From: Calothrix anomala FACHB-343
GTDB taxonomy: Bacteria > Cyanobacteriota > Cyanobacteriia > Cyanobacteriales > Nostocaceae
Assembly (NCBI RefSeq): GCF_014696435.1
Contig: NZ_JACJQG010000044.1
Span: 1 to 64,000 of the forward strand
Length of the DNA: 64,000 nucleotides
Direction: 5' to 3'
Translations under genes and position numbers: made by a program
Part shown: piece after piece, positions 53,844 to 63,715 of the stretch
Numbering within the stretch: the first letter of the stretch is position 1
Layout of the letters: every line of letters begins with the position of its first letter
Notes under the pieces: generated by a model
Told to the model about the DNA's origin: nothing
Database searches by the model: none
What the model saw: the letters and a program-made list of their open reading frames with translations, nothing else

Positions 53844-56800
53844 ATGACTTCAGATAATGATATTCGCGAACAGGGTTACATCTATTTTTTAGCTGAAGCT
53901 CCAGAATTACTGCAAACTATTGAAGAAGAATTGTTTAGTTTGTCAGAGGATTTTAGTACAGCTAAAGTGCATAATTTAATGCGCTCTACCCATACAATTA
54001 AAGGTGGAGCCGCTAATGTTGGGCTAGAGATAATTAGCTCTATTGCTCATTCTTTAGAAGATGTATTTAATGCTTTACATAACCCTAGTGTTGTTGTTGA
54101 CGATCGCCTACAATCACTGATACTACAAGCTTATGAATGCTTGCGGTTAGCACTCACCGCAGAACTAACAGGTAGTACGGTGAATGGTGAAGAGATCCTG
54201 CAAAGAGCGGCTGCGGTTTTTGCTCAGGTGCAAGAAAAACTGGGTGATGCTTTTGGTGGTGAAGCTTATATCCCAACTTCGGAAGAATTGGGTTTTGATA
54301 TTGTCCAATCTATTTTTGAAGTTGGAGTACAGCAAAGAATAGAAAGTATTGCTGATGGACTGAAGAATATAATAGAGCCAACTCAATTGGCTGAGTTATT
54401 AACTTCCGAAGCGGAAGTCTTTATTGGTTTAAGTGAGTCTTTAAATTTACCTGGCTTTGGAGCGATCGCGCACACAATTCTTGCAGCCATTCAAGCTCAA
54501 CCTAATCAAGTACATGAAATTGCGGAAGTTGCTCTGAGTAATTTGCAACAAGCTCAAGCTTCTGTATTCGCAGGCGATCGCACTTCTGGCGGCGAACCTT
54601 CACCAGAATTGCTGCGTTTCACACAAATAGTTACAGATGAATTATCCCCAGAACCAAAAGATTCTGAGATTCCTCTGGTTTTAGACAATGAACTTCAGGC
54701 ATTATATAAATTTTTAACTACATCTAGTGATAGCCAACCACAGGTACTTAATCCGGCTAAAGCGGAGTTTTATCTCAAGATAGTTCGGTTTATTCTTGGC
54801 TGGTTTAATCACCATCGTCAAATTAACAAAGAAAACCTCAATTTGGCGCTCATGGTAGCAGCTAACGGTGAAGATACTGTTAGTTATATTGAAACTTGGT
54901 TTAAGGAATTTTTAGAATTTGTCCAAGTAGCAGCAGATAGCCCAAGCTTGCGTTTATATCGCCAAGGCGTCATTTTGACAATCATTGTAGCTGTTGTCAA
55001 ATTTTATTATACAAATGAGCCGACTAATCAAGATGTCTTTGTCGTTCAAGTACTGCAACAAAAAATTAAAGAACTAGCTCAAGAATATAAAAACTTTCCG
55101 CCAATTACAGAAGCAGAAAAAAATTGGACAGAGCATCCTCAATTACAACAATTATTAGTTTTCCAAGAACATGTTTTAGATGATGCTAATTATCTATTAG
55201 AGTCAATTTGGGGAGGAGAAACTAACGATGATCATATCCATCAGATTGCAGAACCTCAAGCGATCGCAGAAAATACAGAATCATTAACTATTAGCGAGCC
55301 GACGTTAACAGATATTGCTAGTACACCTAATATCGCAATTGCTGAATCAGCTATTCAAAACAACGAGCAAATTACAGAACAGTTATCATCTTCTTCGGGA
55401 AAAAATGCTCGGACTGCTTCATTTGTGCGTGTAGAAACAGAAGGATTACACCGTCTGAACTACCTAGCAGGTGAACTACTGATTAAGCAAAAACAGCGCA
55501 TGTTATATGATGAACAACTTAAAGGCATCATTGAGCAATTAAACGACAGACTCAATAAACAACAAACGATTTTAAATCAGTTAAATGATTTACCCCTGCA
55601 AACCCAGAGTCATGCTTTACAGCAGAACCAAAATTTTGCATCTGTAAAATTTGACTCTTTAGAAATGGATGGATATACAGAATTTCAAACAAAGTTACAT
55701 GAAGCTGTAGCTGAAAGTTTGCAAATCCAAGAAATCATTGAATCCCTAGATTTATCCTTAACACAAGCGATTCAGCTAAGTGATAAAAAACAGCGATTAA
55801 CCCTGAATATTATTGATAATTTAGTCGCAGCTAGGATGACTCCTTTAGGAAACATCCTCAATCGTTTTCCGCCGATGCTGAAAAAAATGGCGAGCGTTCA
55901 TGCCAAACTTGTGGAATTGCAACTTTTCGGTACTGATGTACTGGTAGATAAAGCGATCGCCGAAAAAGTCTATGAACCTCTGCTACATTTAGTCCGGAAT
56001 GCTTTCGATCATGGAATTGAAACGCCGCAAGTTCGTCAATCGCTAGGGAAGCCAGAACAAGCTGTAATTGAAATTCGTGCTTATAACCAAGGTAGCCAAA
56101 CTATTATTGAAGTGCGCGATGATGGACAAGGTTTGAATTTAGAAAAAATTCGCAAAAAAGCCATTGAACAAAATCTGATTTCAGCAGAAGAATCAGTTAG
56201 AGGTAATAATTATCAAGCCACAGAAGCGAAACTTTTAGAGTTAATGTTTTCCCCAGGATTTACCACTACCGATAAAGTCAGTGAAATTTCTGGACGCGGT
56301 ATGGGCTTAGATATTGTCCGTTCGCAAATCCAAGCGCTCAATGGTTCTTTATCTGTAAAATCCTTGCCTAATCAAGGTACAACATTTATACTCAAGATTC
56401 CTTTTTCTATGACTACTGACAAATTAATGCTAGTCCAAGCAGGTGGTTTTGTTTACGCCTTGTTATTGGATAATTTGGAAAAAATATTAGTGCCCTCAGA
56501 ACAGCAAATTAAACAATTTAAGGGCAAGAAAGTATTATACTATCAAATTGATGAAGATGAACGGATAGTCAGCCTTCGCCATATTTCTGAGTTAATGGAT
56601 TATAACGGTTCATCTTTCAATTGCATTAGTTATAATAATCAACTCTCTGCCCATGAAACAGGAATTATGAAAAATCCTGTGTTATTACTACGGCGCAATC
56701 AAGAAATTTTTGGTTTAGAAGTCGATCAAATTATTGGCGAACAAGAATTAGTAATTAGGCCTTTAGGAAGTGCGATCGCTCCTCCAAGATATATTTATGG

Positions 56801-57446
56801 TTGTAGTAATTTAGCTAGTGGTAATCTCATCTTAGTTATCGATCCTATGCTGTTGCTATATTATGAGGAGATGCAAGCCACACTTGAAACATCTGTAATA
56901 TCAGCAGATTATGCCACAAATCAACCAGCTTTAAATGCTTCAGGCGTAATATCTAACTCTACACCACTACTGGCTCCGGCTAATTCTACAAATAAAACTT
57001 CCAGCCAGCAAAGTCACTCTTCATCCGCAAATCAAAATTCATCTAAAGTGCTGTTAGTTGTAGATGATGCTCTGAGTTTGCGTCAAACTTTGTCGCTAAC
57101 ATTACAGAAGCATGGCTATCAAGTATTACAAGCACAAAATGGTGTAGAAGCCCTAGAAAAATTGCAGGCTTATCCAGAAATTAAAGTAGTAGTTTCTGAC
57201 TTAGAAATGCCCAGGATGAACGGTTTTGAACTGTTATCTCATGTACGTAAAAGCTCAAATTTGGCAGATAAGCCTGTAGTAATCCTGACTTCTCGGAGTG
57301 CGGACAAACATCGCCAACTGGCTGAATCTTTAGGCGCAACAGCTTATTTAACTAAGCCATATTTAGAAGATAAATTAGTCACGACAATTGGGGATTTGGT
57401 TCAAGAAGAAAGTCAGGAATCTACTAATTTGGTGATGATTCATTAA
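53844..57446 (+). CDS. Hybrid CheA histidine kinase (PixL type)
   Basis: This 1200-residue kinase starts with an Hpt domain carrying H50 in 'RSTHTIKGGAANVG'. A long helical region (about 140-500) follows, with a second helical-bundle-like segment around 270-470. Next are the dimerisation domain (about 535-690) and the HATPase domain with 'LVRNAFDHGIE', 'VRDDGQGLNLEKI' and 'SGRGMGLDIVRSQI'. A CheW-like regulatory domain comes next (about 855-1010), and the C-terminal receiver has D1119 in 'VVVSDLEMPRMNGFELL'. All catalytic elements appear intact. It closes the operon; a good stem-loop terminator follows within 65 bp. Its own receiver may act as a phosphate sink. Confidence 0.93.
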   Translation: MTSDNDIREQGYIYFLAEAPELLQTIEEELFSLSEDFSTAKVHNLMRSTHTIKGGAANVGLEIISSIAHSLEDVFNALHNPSVVVDDRLQSLILQAYECLRLALTAELTGSTVNGEEILQRAAAVFAQVQEKLGDAFGGEAYIPTSEELGFDIVQSIFEVGVQQRIESIADGLKNIIEPTQLAELLTSEAEVFIGLSESLNLPGFGAIAHTILAAIQAQPNQVHEIAEVALSNLQQAQASVFAGDRTSGGEPSPELLRFTQIVTDELSPEPKDSEIPLVLDNELQALYKFLTTSSDSQPQVLNPAKAEFYLKIVRFILGWFNHHRQINKENLNLALMVAANGEDTVSYIETWFKEFLEFVQVAADSPSLRLYRQGVILTIIVAVVKFYYTNEPTNQDVFVVQVLQQKIKELAQEYKNFPPITEAEKNWTEHPQLQQLLVFQEHVLDDANYLLESIWGGETNDDHIHQIAEPQAIAENTESLTISEPTLTDIASTPNIAIAESAIQNNEQITEQLSSSSGKNARTASFVRVETEGLHRLNYLAGELLIKQKQRMLYDEQLKGIIEQLNDRLNKQQTILNQLNDLPLQTQSHALQQNQNFASVKFDSLEMDGYTEFQTKLHEAVAESLQIQEIIESLDLSLTQAIQLSDKKQRLTLNIIDNLVAARMTPLGNILNRFPPMLKKMASVHAKLVELQLFGTDVLVDKAIAEKVYEPLLHLVRNAFDHGIETPQVRQSLGKPEQAVIEIRAYNQGSQTIIEVRDDGQGLNLEKIRKKAIEQNLISAEESVRGNNYQATEAKLLELMFSPGFTTTDKVSEISGRGMGLDIVRSQIQALNGSLSVKSLPNQGTTFILKIPFSMTTDKLMLVQAGGFVYALLLDNLEKILVPSEQQIKQFKGKKVLYYQIDEDERIVSLRHISELMDYNGSSFNCISYNNQLSAHETGIMKNPVLLLRRNQEIFGLEVDQIIGEQELVIRPLGSAIAPPRYIYGCSNLASGNLILVIDPMLLLYYEEMQATLETSVISADYATNQPALNASGVISNSTPLLAPANSTNKTSSQQSHSSSANQNSSKVLLVVDDALSLRQTLSLTLQKHGYQVLQAQNGVEALEKLQAYPEIKVVVSDLEMPRMNGFELLSHVRKSSNLADKPVVILTSRSADKHRQLAESLGATAYLTKPYLEDKLVTTIGDLVQEESQESTNLVMIH

Positions 57447-57486
57447 TCTATAAATCATCGAGAAAGGGAATAGGGAATAGGGAACA

Positions 57487-57513
57487 GGGAACAGGGAAAA
57501 CTGTTCCCTCTTT
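57487..57513 (+). terminator. Stem-loop terminator after the CheA gene
   Basis: GGGAACAG (57487-57494) pairs perfectly with CTGTTCCC (57501-57508) across a 6-nt loop, followed by TCTTT. It lies 41 bp beyond the CheA stop. A second hairpin, AGGGTGGGTA/TACCCGCCCT (about 57527-57550), follows at once and could terminate in either direction. Confidence 0.6.
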
Positions 57514-57649
57514 AATGATGAACTGTAGGGTGGGTAATCAATACCCGCCCTATTTTACGTAAATGAGTACGCGCTTGGGGGCATGGCAGTGCCAGTGCCC
57601 CTACAATCAACGATCGTTTCTACCTCACCAACTGGCAATCTGCTTTAAA

Positions 57650-58567
57650 TTAACGTTGAGGTGCGCCTTCACCAAACTTAATTACAAGTGCGATCGCAAT
57701 ACTCACTAGCGTAATTAATACCATACTCAAAGCGGAACCAAAACCCCAATTTTGAGTAGCACCAAGAAACTGGTTATAGACTAATCTCGCTGCTGTCATG
57801 CTAGAAGCACCACCTAGTAATTCTGGGTTGACAAAATCGCCTAAAGCGGTAATAAAAACAAGCATTGAACCTGCAGTTAATCCTGGTAGAGTTTGTGGTA
57901 TTGTAACTCGCCAAAAAGCTTGTGTAGGATTTGCGCCTAAATCGGCTGCTGCTTCTAGTAAACGTATATCTAACTTTTCTAGAGAAGCATATAAAATTAA
58001 TACCATGTAAGGCAATAAGCTATAAGTCATAGCAATTAATACAGCCGGAGTATGGTTGAGTAATTCTAAAGGTTGCAAATGTAAAGTTTTTAATAAAGTA
58101 TTTAATAAACCAGTTGGACGGAGAATGCTAATCCAAGCATAGGAACGTAGTAAAGAAGAAGTCCATAAGGGTAAAATAAAGACTAATAATAATAAATTAC
58201 GCCAGCGTTTAGGAACAATTTGTGCAATCCAGTAAGCAACAGGAAAACTGAGAATTAAACAAATAATTGTTGTCGTAATTGATAAACCAAGGGAACGCAA
58301 AATTACGTGTAAATAAAGTGTATCAAATATCCGTATATAGTTTTCTATGCCACTAGGATTTACTAAATCTCCAGGGCGAATATTGGGTACTAAGCTTAAT
58401 TGAAAAATGATTAATGTGGGTAGTACCAGCAAGAGTACTAACCAAATGCCTGATGGTACAAGTAATATTAAAGGTTGCAGCCAAGAGAGATTTAGATACT
58501 TATGCTTGCCAATTTTATGAATATTATTGACTGAGTTTAATTGATTTTCGGAAGTATGATTATGCAT
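57650..58567 (-). CDS. potB: Spermidine/putrescine ABC transporter permease
   Basis: This 305-residue permease has six membrane spans and the inner-membrane-component signature: the EAA loop 'LLEAAADLGANPTQAFWRVTIPQTLPGLTAGS' near residues 205-235, which docks to the ATPase. The N-terminal span 'ILLVPSGIWLVLLLVLPTLIIFQLSL' and 'GIENYIRIF' are typical of PotB/PotH-type permeases. It is co-directional with potD (30 bp upstream) and potA. The partner permease potC, expected just downstream, is absent: the next gene is the CheA of the taxis operon, on the other strand. The system therefore either uses a PotC from elsewhere or a PotB homodimer. Confidence 0.87.
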   Translation of the reverse strand: MHNHTSENQLNSVNNIHKIGKHKYLNLSWLQPLILLVPSGIWLVLLLVLPTLIIFQLSLVPNIRPGDLVNPSGIENYIRIFDTLYLHVILRSLGLSITTTIICLILSFPVAYWIAQIVPKRWRNLLLLVFILPLWTSSLLRSYAWISILRPTGLLNTLLKTLHLQPLELLNHTPAVLIAMTYSLLPYMVLILYASLEKLDIRLLEAAADLGANPTQAFWRVTIPQTLPGLTAGSMLVFITALGDFVNPELLGGASSMTAARLVYNQFLGATQNWGFGSALSMVLITLVSIAIALVIKFGEGAPQR

Positions 58568-58597
58568 AATATTTTTAATAATTAAAACTCAAAAATT

Positions 58598-59680
58598 TTA
58601 ACTACTAGTTAATTGCGTCCAATAGCGATCGTAAATTTCATCAAATTTTCCTACAGGCTTAATTCTTTCGCATTTCTCTAGAATTGACTCTGGTGGAAAT
58701 AAACTCGTATTTTGCTGTAAGCTGATAGGTAATTGCTCAAACCCAGCCAGATTAGGCGTAGCAATATTTAGACGTTGGCTAATTTGGGCTGCTACTTCTG
58801 GCTGTAAAATAAAGTTTATCCAAGCATAGGCTCCATCTGGGTTAATAGCTGTTTTGGGAATTACGATTGTATCAGTCCATAATGAAGAACCACTCCGAGG
58901 AATTACATACTTTAATTTCGGATTTTCTTTGGTAACTCGGATAGCATCAGCCGAGTAACACATAGCTAATAATAAATCTCCTGCGAGGATTTGATTTTGC
59001 CAAGCTTCGGTATCAAATGCGGTGATATTGGGTTTAAGTGCTTTCAATTTTTCGTAAGCTTGTTTCACTTCATTTTCATTTTGCGAATTGTAGGAGTAAC
59101 CCAGCATCCGCAAAACTGCACCCATGACTTCACGCACATCATTGAGCAAAGTCATGCGTTTTTTAAGTTTGTCTTGATTTTGCCAAAGATAATCCCAATC
59201 TTCTGGTGCTTCTAGGACTTCAGAATTATAAACTAAACCTGTTGTACCCCAATTAAAAGGAATACTATAGCGGTTTTTCTGGTCATAAGTAGGATTTTGA
59301 AACCGGGGAGATAAATTTTCTAAGCCGATGAGGCGATCGCGATCTATTTCTGTTAATAAATCTTTTTCTACCATCTTTTGTACCATATAGTCAGATGGAT
59401 AGATAATGCTGTAATTACCACCACCTCCAGCTTGTAATTTAGCTAGCATGACATCATTAGATTCATAGACATCTGCTAGAATTTTCATTCCGGTTTGGGT
59501 ACTAAAAGCTTTGAGTAATTGATTATCAGTATATTGCGTCCAGGTATATATATAAAGTTGGTCGCGTTGTCCTGAGGTTTTAGCACTAGCGCGAACATCT
59601 GCTAGTCGCCAACCACATCCAGCTAAAGATAAGCTAGAAAGTGCTGTGATTTGTTGGATAAATTTGCGTCTGTTTGTCAT
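58598..59680 (-). CDS. potD: Polyamine ABC transporter substrate-binding lipoprotein
   Basis: This 360-residue extracytoplasmic binding protein has an N-terminus 'MTNRRKFIQQITALSSLSLAGCGW' that combines a twin-arginine-like RRKFI with a lipobox LAGC (C22), so it may be exported folded and then lipidated. The body matches PotD/PotF: 'LYIYTWTQYTDNQLLKAFSTQTGMKI', 'YSIIYPSDYMVQKMVEKDLL', 'NWGTTGLVYNSE', 'LLAMCYSADAI' and 'LWTDTIVIPKTAINPDGAYAWINFI'. Polyamine specificity is inferred from the family and from potA/potB. The bases immediately upstream of the ATG are a heptamer array with no Shine-Dalgarno. Confidence 0.88.
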   Translation of the reverse strand: MTNRRKFIQQITALSSLSLAGCGWRLADVRASAKTSGQRDQLYIYTWTQYTDNQLLKAFSTQTGMKILADVYESNDVMLAKLQAGGGGNYSIIYPSDYMVQKMVEKDLLTEIDRDRLIGLENLSPRFQNPTYDQKNRYSIPFNWGTTGLVYNSEVLEAPEDWDYLWQNQDKLKKRMTLLNDVREVMGAVLRMLGYSYNSQNENEVKQAYEKLKALKPNITAFDTEAWQNQILAGDLLLAMCYSADAIRVTKENPKLKYVIPRSGSSLWTDTIVIPKTAINPDGAYAWINFILQPEVAAQISQRLNIATPNLAGFEQLPISLQQNTSLFPPESILEKCERIKPVGKFDEIYDRYWTQLTSS

Positions 59681-59682
59681 TT

Positions 59683-59760
59683 GTCAATGGTCAATGGTCA
59701 ATGGTCAATGGTCAATGGTCAATGGTCAATGGTCAATGGTCAATGGTCAATGGTCAATGG
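59683..59760. repeat. (gtcaatg)n heptamer array abutting the potD start codon
   Basis: Eleven perfect units in 78 bp end 2 bp from the potD ATG. The sequence that normally holds the ribosome-binding site is entirely repeat. Confidence 0.95.
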
Positions 59761-59786
59761 TGGTAATGTAAACTTTAATTATTGCC

Positions 59787-59852
59787 TCTGGATTTTGGAC
59801 TATTGACTTTGGACTATTGACTTTGGACTATTGACTCTGGACTATTGACTTT
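59787..59852. repeat. 14-bp tandem array (ggactattgacttt)n downstream of the four-helix-bundle gene
   Basis: Four to five 14-bp units, each a doubled heptamer, lie between the stop of the 128-residue gene and the potD array. A related mixed array, caaccattgaccctggactattgacta, lies on the other side of that gene at 60240-60300. Confidence 0.85.
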
Positions 59853-59861
59853 AAACTCTGA

Positions 59862-60248
59862 TTAATTATTTTCTGAAACTTGCCCGATAGATTTAAGATA
59901 TGCATTTAATTGTGGTGCTAATTCGTTAATCATTAATTTGAGTGTATTTACCTGTTCAATTGTTAACAGATTACGAGTATAAGCTCGTCTGAGCCAATGT
60001 TGGGTTTCGTTTAACGAACCTCTGGCCATTTTGACAAATCTTCTATTGTCTTGATAACTTCCTCTACCTACACCTTCTGCTATATTTGCGCCAATACTAT
60101 CTGCTGCGCGCACAATCTGGTTACCAATCGTATTCTTGGCAAATAAATTCCATTGAGCAACTATTTTCCAAATAGTATCTGCTAGTTTTTCTGCTAATTG
60201 ATAAACCCGTAATTCTTGAAAATATTTACTAGACATCCTATCAACCAT
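59862..60248 (-). CDS. Four-helix-bundle protein (23S rRNA intervening-sequence protein family)
   Basis: This 128-residue protein has the family pattern 'FQELRVYQLAEKLADTIWKI', 'IGNQIVRAADSIGANIAEGVGRGS', 'RRFVKMARGSLNETQHWLRRA' and 'LMINELAPQLNAYLKSI', which are the four helices. Members occur within 23S rRNA intervening sequences and as free genes in spacers, with unclear function. Here it lies between potA and potD, same strand, with heptamer arrays on both sides, which suggests insertion into the operon as a cassette. The start could also be the ATG at 60236. It probably plays no part in polyamine transport. Confidence 0.85.
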   Translation of the reverse strand: MVDRMSSKYFQELRVYQLAEKLADTIWKIVAQWNLFAKNTIGNQIVRAADSIGANIAEGVGRGSYQDNRRFVKMARGSLNETQHWLRRAYTRNLLTIEQVNTLKLMINELAPQLNAYLKSIGQVSENN

Positions 60249-60300
60249 TGACCCTGGACTATTGACTATTGACCCTGGACTATTGACTATTGACTATTGA
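60240..60300. repeat. Mixed ctattgac heptamer array supplying the potA stop codon
   Basis: The array (gactattgactattgaccctgg...) runs from the start of the four-helix-bundle gene to the end of potA. The potA TAG at 60294-60296 is formed by the repeat sequence itself (gtcaatag on the minus strand). Confidence 0.8.
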
Positions 60301-61421
60301 CAAATCGCCAAACAATCATTTTCCGCCCACCAAGCATAAATTGGTGTATTGGGGTCAGGTAAGCTACCAAAGGTGTTAGGTTGTAAGACATTAATACTAA
60401 TGCCGTTGAGCAATTCCACGACGTAATTAACATGGGTACCTAAATACATAATGTTAATTAATCGCCCCTCAAAGCAGTTATGGGGGAAATTAGGTGGATA
60501 AAGTGAAAGTTGAATTTTTTCGGGACGGACGCTGACAACTACTGGCTGGGTGATTTCTGTAGGCGTTTCTTCGCGACGACTAACAACAATTGTCAGTCCT
60601 GTTTTAGTCTCGATTTGAATTGTAGAAGCTTCTACGCCAATAATTTCACCGCTAAATAAATTAGTATCGCCAATAAAATCAGCGACAAAAGATGTCCGAG
60701 GAAATTCGTAGATTTGGCTGGGAGTCCCAATTTGCTCTATTTTCCCTTGATTGATCACAGCGATGCGATCGCTCAATGATAAGGCTTCTTCTTGGTCGTG
60801 GGTGACCATAATAAAGGTTAATTGCAATTCTTTATGGAGATTGATTAACTCCACTTGCATTTCTTTACGTAGCTTTAAATCTAATGCTCCCAGGGGTTCA
60901 TCGAGTAACAGCACTGAGGGACGGTTGACTAAAGCTCTCGCTAAAGCTACTCTCTGCTGTTGTCCTCCAGAAAGTTGATTAGGAAAGCGCGATCGCAAAC
61001 TTTCCATTTTCACCAGTTTTAAAGCCTCTTTAACTCGGCGCTCGATTTCTGGTTTGCGCAATTTTTTCAAGCGCAGTCCAAAAGCGATGTTATCCCACAC
61101 ATTTAAGTGATTGAATAATGCATAGCTTTGAAATACAGTATTGACAGGTCGGCGGTAAGGCGGGACATTAGTCATAAACTGACCTTGAATCAATACCCTA
61201 CCTGCGTCCGCTTCTTCAAATCCAGCAATTAAACGTAATAATGTGGTCTTGCCACAACCGGAAGGGCCTAAGATACTAAAAAATTCTCCTTGCCTAACGT
61301 CCAAGTCTACGCCATTAACAGCCGGTTCTTGGTTAAAAAACTTGAACACGTTACGCAGCTCAACATCTAGCGGCTGCAAAGCCATCATTTCCCCCCGATC
61401 CTGCGTCACAGTTTGAGCCAT
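60294..61421 (-). CDS. potA: Spermidine/putrescine ABC transporter ATP-binding protein
   Basis: This 375-residue cytoplasmic ATPase has Walker A '[12 protein letters not shown]', a Q-loop in '[11 protein letters not shown]', the signature '[15 protein letters not shown]', Walker B '[12 protein letters not shown]' and the H-loop '[10 protein letters not shown]'. A C-terminal TOBE-type regulatory domain follows ('[10 protein letters not shown]', '[19 protein letters not shown]'). The first residues '[29 protein letters not shown]' allow a later start at one of the internal Met codons. It leads the minus-strand locus with potD and potB. Its last codon and stop are contributed by a heptamer array, so the natural C-terminus may have been slightly altered. 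Confidence 0.9.
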   Translation of the reverse strand: MAQTVTQDRGEMMALQPLDVELRNVFKFFNQEPAVNGVDLDVRQGEFFSILGPSGCGKTTLLRLIAGFEEADAGRVLIQGQFMTNVPPYRRPVNTVFQSYALFNHLNVWDNIAFGLRLKKLRKPEIERRVKEALKLVKMESLRSRFPNQLSGGQQQRVALARALVNRPSVLLLDEPLGALDLKLRKEMQVELINLHKELQLTFIMVTHDQEEALSLSDRIAVINQGKIEQIGTPSQIYEFPRTSFVADFIGDTNLFSGEIIGVEASTIQIETKTGLTIVVSRREETPTEITQPVVVSVRPEKIQLSLYPPNFPHNCFEGRLINIMYLGTHVNYVVELLNGISINVLQPNTFGSLPDPNTPIYAWWAENDCLAICQ

Positions 61422-61897
61422 AATCCTCAGTAGAATGCCGTGAGCCTACGCGATCGTGCCACATTCAGGTAGTCTATTAACCAGCTGACCTCTGGCACTT
61501 TGGTTCATTGTATCCGTCAAAAACTATTGATTGGGAAGATGTTCTCGGAATTATTTGCCGATTCATACTGAGTACCGTGCTAGAGGATTGTGTATATCAA
61601 TTAATACTAAATTTCTCAATCTTGGTTATCGTATTTTTTTATGGCTTTATCGTACATTCAAGGGTTTAATACCCACACTTCTTGTAGGTCTCAGCACGGC
61701 GCAGTCAACCGTCAACAGTCAACAGTCAACAGTCAACCGTCAACAGTCAACAGTCAACCGTCAACAGTCAACAGATAATTGACTAATCAACCATCATTGT
61801 TGTTGATACTCATCTTTGAGCGATCGCAATAGATCGCTGGTTAAAGAATCAACAAAATTGTATAAATTATATTAATTTTGCAGTCATTACTCATGCT
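61422..61897. other. 476-bp divergent spacer with (cagtcaa)n array
   Basis: It lies between potA and the PBP2 gene. From about 61704 to 61778 it is a heptamer array of cagtcaa with regularly spaced ccgtcaa variants. Otherwise it is A/T-rich, with GCGATCGC at 61818. Promoters for both genes should lie here but are not distinct. Confidence 0.65.
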
Positions 61898-63715
61898 ATG
61901 GCCCTAATAGAACCTACTCCTCTGGGAAGACCAAAAAATACCCGTACTGTTGGCAAAAGTTTTCAGCCAACATTCCTGATTATATTTACGCTGTTAATGA
62001 CAAGTGCCATAGGTGCGCGGTTGGCATACTTACAAATAGTTGAAGGTGCAAATCATCGTAAACGCGCTGAATCTAACCGTATTAGAATGATCCCCAAACA
62101 GCCAGAAAGGGGTAATATTTTTGACCGTAATGGTAAACTTTTAGCTAGTACTCGCTATCCGCGATCGGTATATTTGTGGCCGATGGCTCATACCAAGCCT
62201 TCCTGGCCTGTTGTCGGGGCGCGTCTCTCCCAAATTCTCGATATTCCTCAGTCGGAAATTGAAAAACAGCTAGTAACAGCCGGGAGAAACTCTTCATCGT
62301 TGATTAGGATTGCACGGGATGTCAATGAAGCGGAAATTACTGCCTTAAAAGAGTATCAGAGCGAACTCACAGATGTAGAAATTCATCTCGACGCTGTGCG
62401 TTATTATCCTCACGGCAGACCAATGGCTCATGTACTTGGCTATACTCGCGAACTGACTGCCGAGCAGTTAAAAAAGAAGCGCCAAGAAGGCTATCGCTTG
62501 GGAGATGTGATTGGTCAGATGGGGGTAGAAAAAGCCTATGAGAAGCAACTTAGAGGTGAATGGGGCGGTCAACAAGTAGAGGTGGATGGTGCTGGTAGAC
62601 CGCTCAGGGTTTTGGGGGAGAAACAAGCTAAAGCTGGTAACGATTTGCACTTAACCATTGATTTGGAAATGCAAAAAACAGCAGAAAAAGCCTTAGGTAC
62701 CCGCAATGGCGCGATAGTTGCCCTCAATCCCAAAAATGGTGCGGTTTTGGCACTGGTATCTCATCCTACCTTCGATCCCAATATTTTCTCTAAGCAGAAA
62801 CTCTCGCAAAAAGACTGGGACACTGTTCAAGGCGAAGAACATCCTTTGGTGAATCGTGCCTTAAGTGTCTTTCCTCCTGCTAGTACCTTTAAAATTGTTA
62901 CTACAACTGCTGGTTTAGAATCGGGTAAATTTTCTCCTAGTACCGTGCTGCAAACCTACGGTTCCTTAACGGTTGGTGGTACTACTTTTGGTGAATGGAA
63001 CCACGCCGGATTCGGGCCTTTAGGCTTTGTTGGTGCATTACAGTGGAGTAGCGATACATTCTTTTATCAAATTGGTAGGGGAGTTGGCGGCCCGACTTTG
63101 ATTGAGTGGACGCGCAAGTATGGATTTGGGGAAAAAACCGGCTTTGAGTTTGTTTCTGAAGAAGCGAAAGGTTTAGTTCCCGATGAGACATGGAAGCAGA
63201 AAGTATGGAAAATGCCCTGGACTGTAGGCGACAGTATTAATATGTCCATTGGTCAAGGTGCTTTACAAACCACGCCGCTACAAGTAGCAATTATGTTTGC
63301 TGTACCTGCTAATGGTGGCGATCGCGTCCAGCCCCATTTACTTAAAGATAATGAAGATGCAAAAAGCTGGCGTTCATCGTTAAATATGAAACCGTCAACC
63401 ATTAAGGTACTGCAGGAAGGACTGCGAAAAGTTATATCTGAAGGTACAGGTAAAGCTTTAAATACACCCACAATTCCCCCAGTAGCAGGTAAAAGCGGTA
63501 CAGCGGAAGCCTGGAAACGCGGTGTCAAGCAAAATCACGCTTGGTTTGGTGCTTACGCGCCAGCCGATAAACCAGAGGTATTAATAGTAGCCTTCGCCGA
63601 ACATTCTGGAGGCGGTGGCGGTAGTGTCGCTGCGCCGATGATTAAGGAAATTATGGAAGAGTATTTTCACCGGAAATACCCCGGTAAGTATCAAAAGCCA
63701 GAAGCGAAGAAGTAA
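61898..63715 (+). CDS. mrdA: Penicillin-binding protein 2 (elongasome transpeptidase)
   Basis: This 605-residue class B PBP cross-links peptidoglycan during lateral wall growth with RodA/MreB. It has a short cytoplasmic N-terminus, a membrane span (about 25-45, 'FLIIFTLLMTSAIGARLAYLQIV') and the dimerisation domain with 'NRIRMIPKQPERGNIFDRNG' and 'VLGYTRELTAEQL'. The transpeptidase domain has S329 in 'PPASTFKIVTT', S446 in 'DSINMSIGQG' and K532 in 'AGKSGTAEAW'. All catalytic motifs are intact. It has no rodA or mreBCD next to it in this window; purM follows 208 bp downstream. Confidence 0.92.
   Translation: MALIEPTPLGRPKNTRTVGKSFQPTFLIIFTLLMTSAIGARLAYLQIVEGANHRKRAESNRIRMIPKQPERGNIFDRNGKLLASTRYPRSVYLWPMAHTKPSWPVVGARLSQILDIPQSEIEKQLVTAGRNSSSLIRIARDVNEAEITALKEYQSELTDVEIHLDAVRYYPHGRPMAHVLGYTRELTAEQLKKKRQEGYRLGDVIGQMGVEKAYEKQLRGEWGGQQVEVDGAGRPLRVLGEKQAKAGNDLHLTIDLEMQKTAEKALGTRNGAIVALNPKNGAVLALVSHPTFDPNIFSKQKLSQKDWDTVQGEEHPLVNRALSVFPPASTFKIVTTTAGLESGKFSPSTVLQTYGSLTVGGTTFGEWNHAGFGPLGFVGALQWSSDTFFYQIGRGVGGPTLIEWTRKYGFGEKTGFEFVSEEAKGLVPDETWKQKVWKMPWTVGDSINMSIGQGALQTTPLQVAIMFAVPANGGDRVQPHLLKDNEDAKSWRSSLNMKPSTIKVLQEGLRKVISEGTGKALNTPTIPPVAGKSGTAEAWKRGVKQNHAWFGAYAPADKPEVLIVAFAEHSGGGGGSVAAPMIKEIMEEYFHRKYPGKYQKPEAKK

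Noticed and set aside
57447-57649. Remnant of potC downstream of potB
   Set aside because: The gap is only 203 bp and consists of hairpins and repeat sequence with no permease-like codons.
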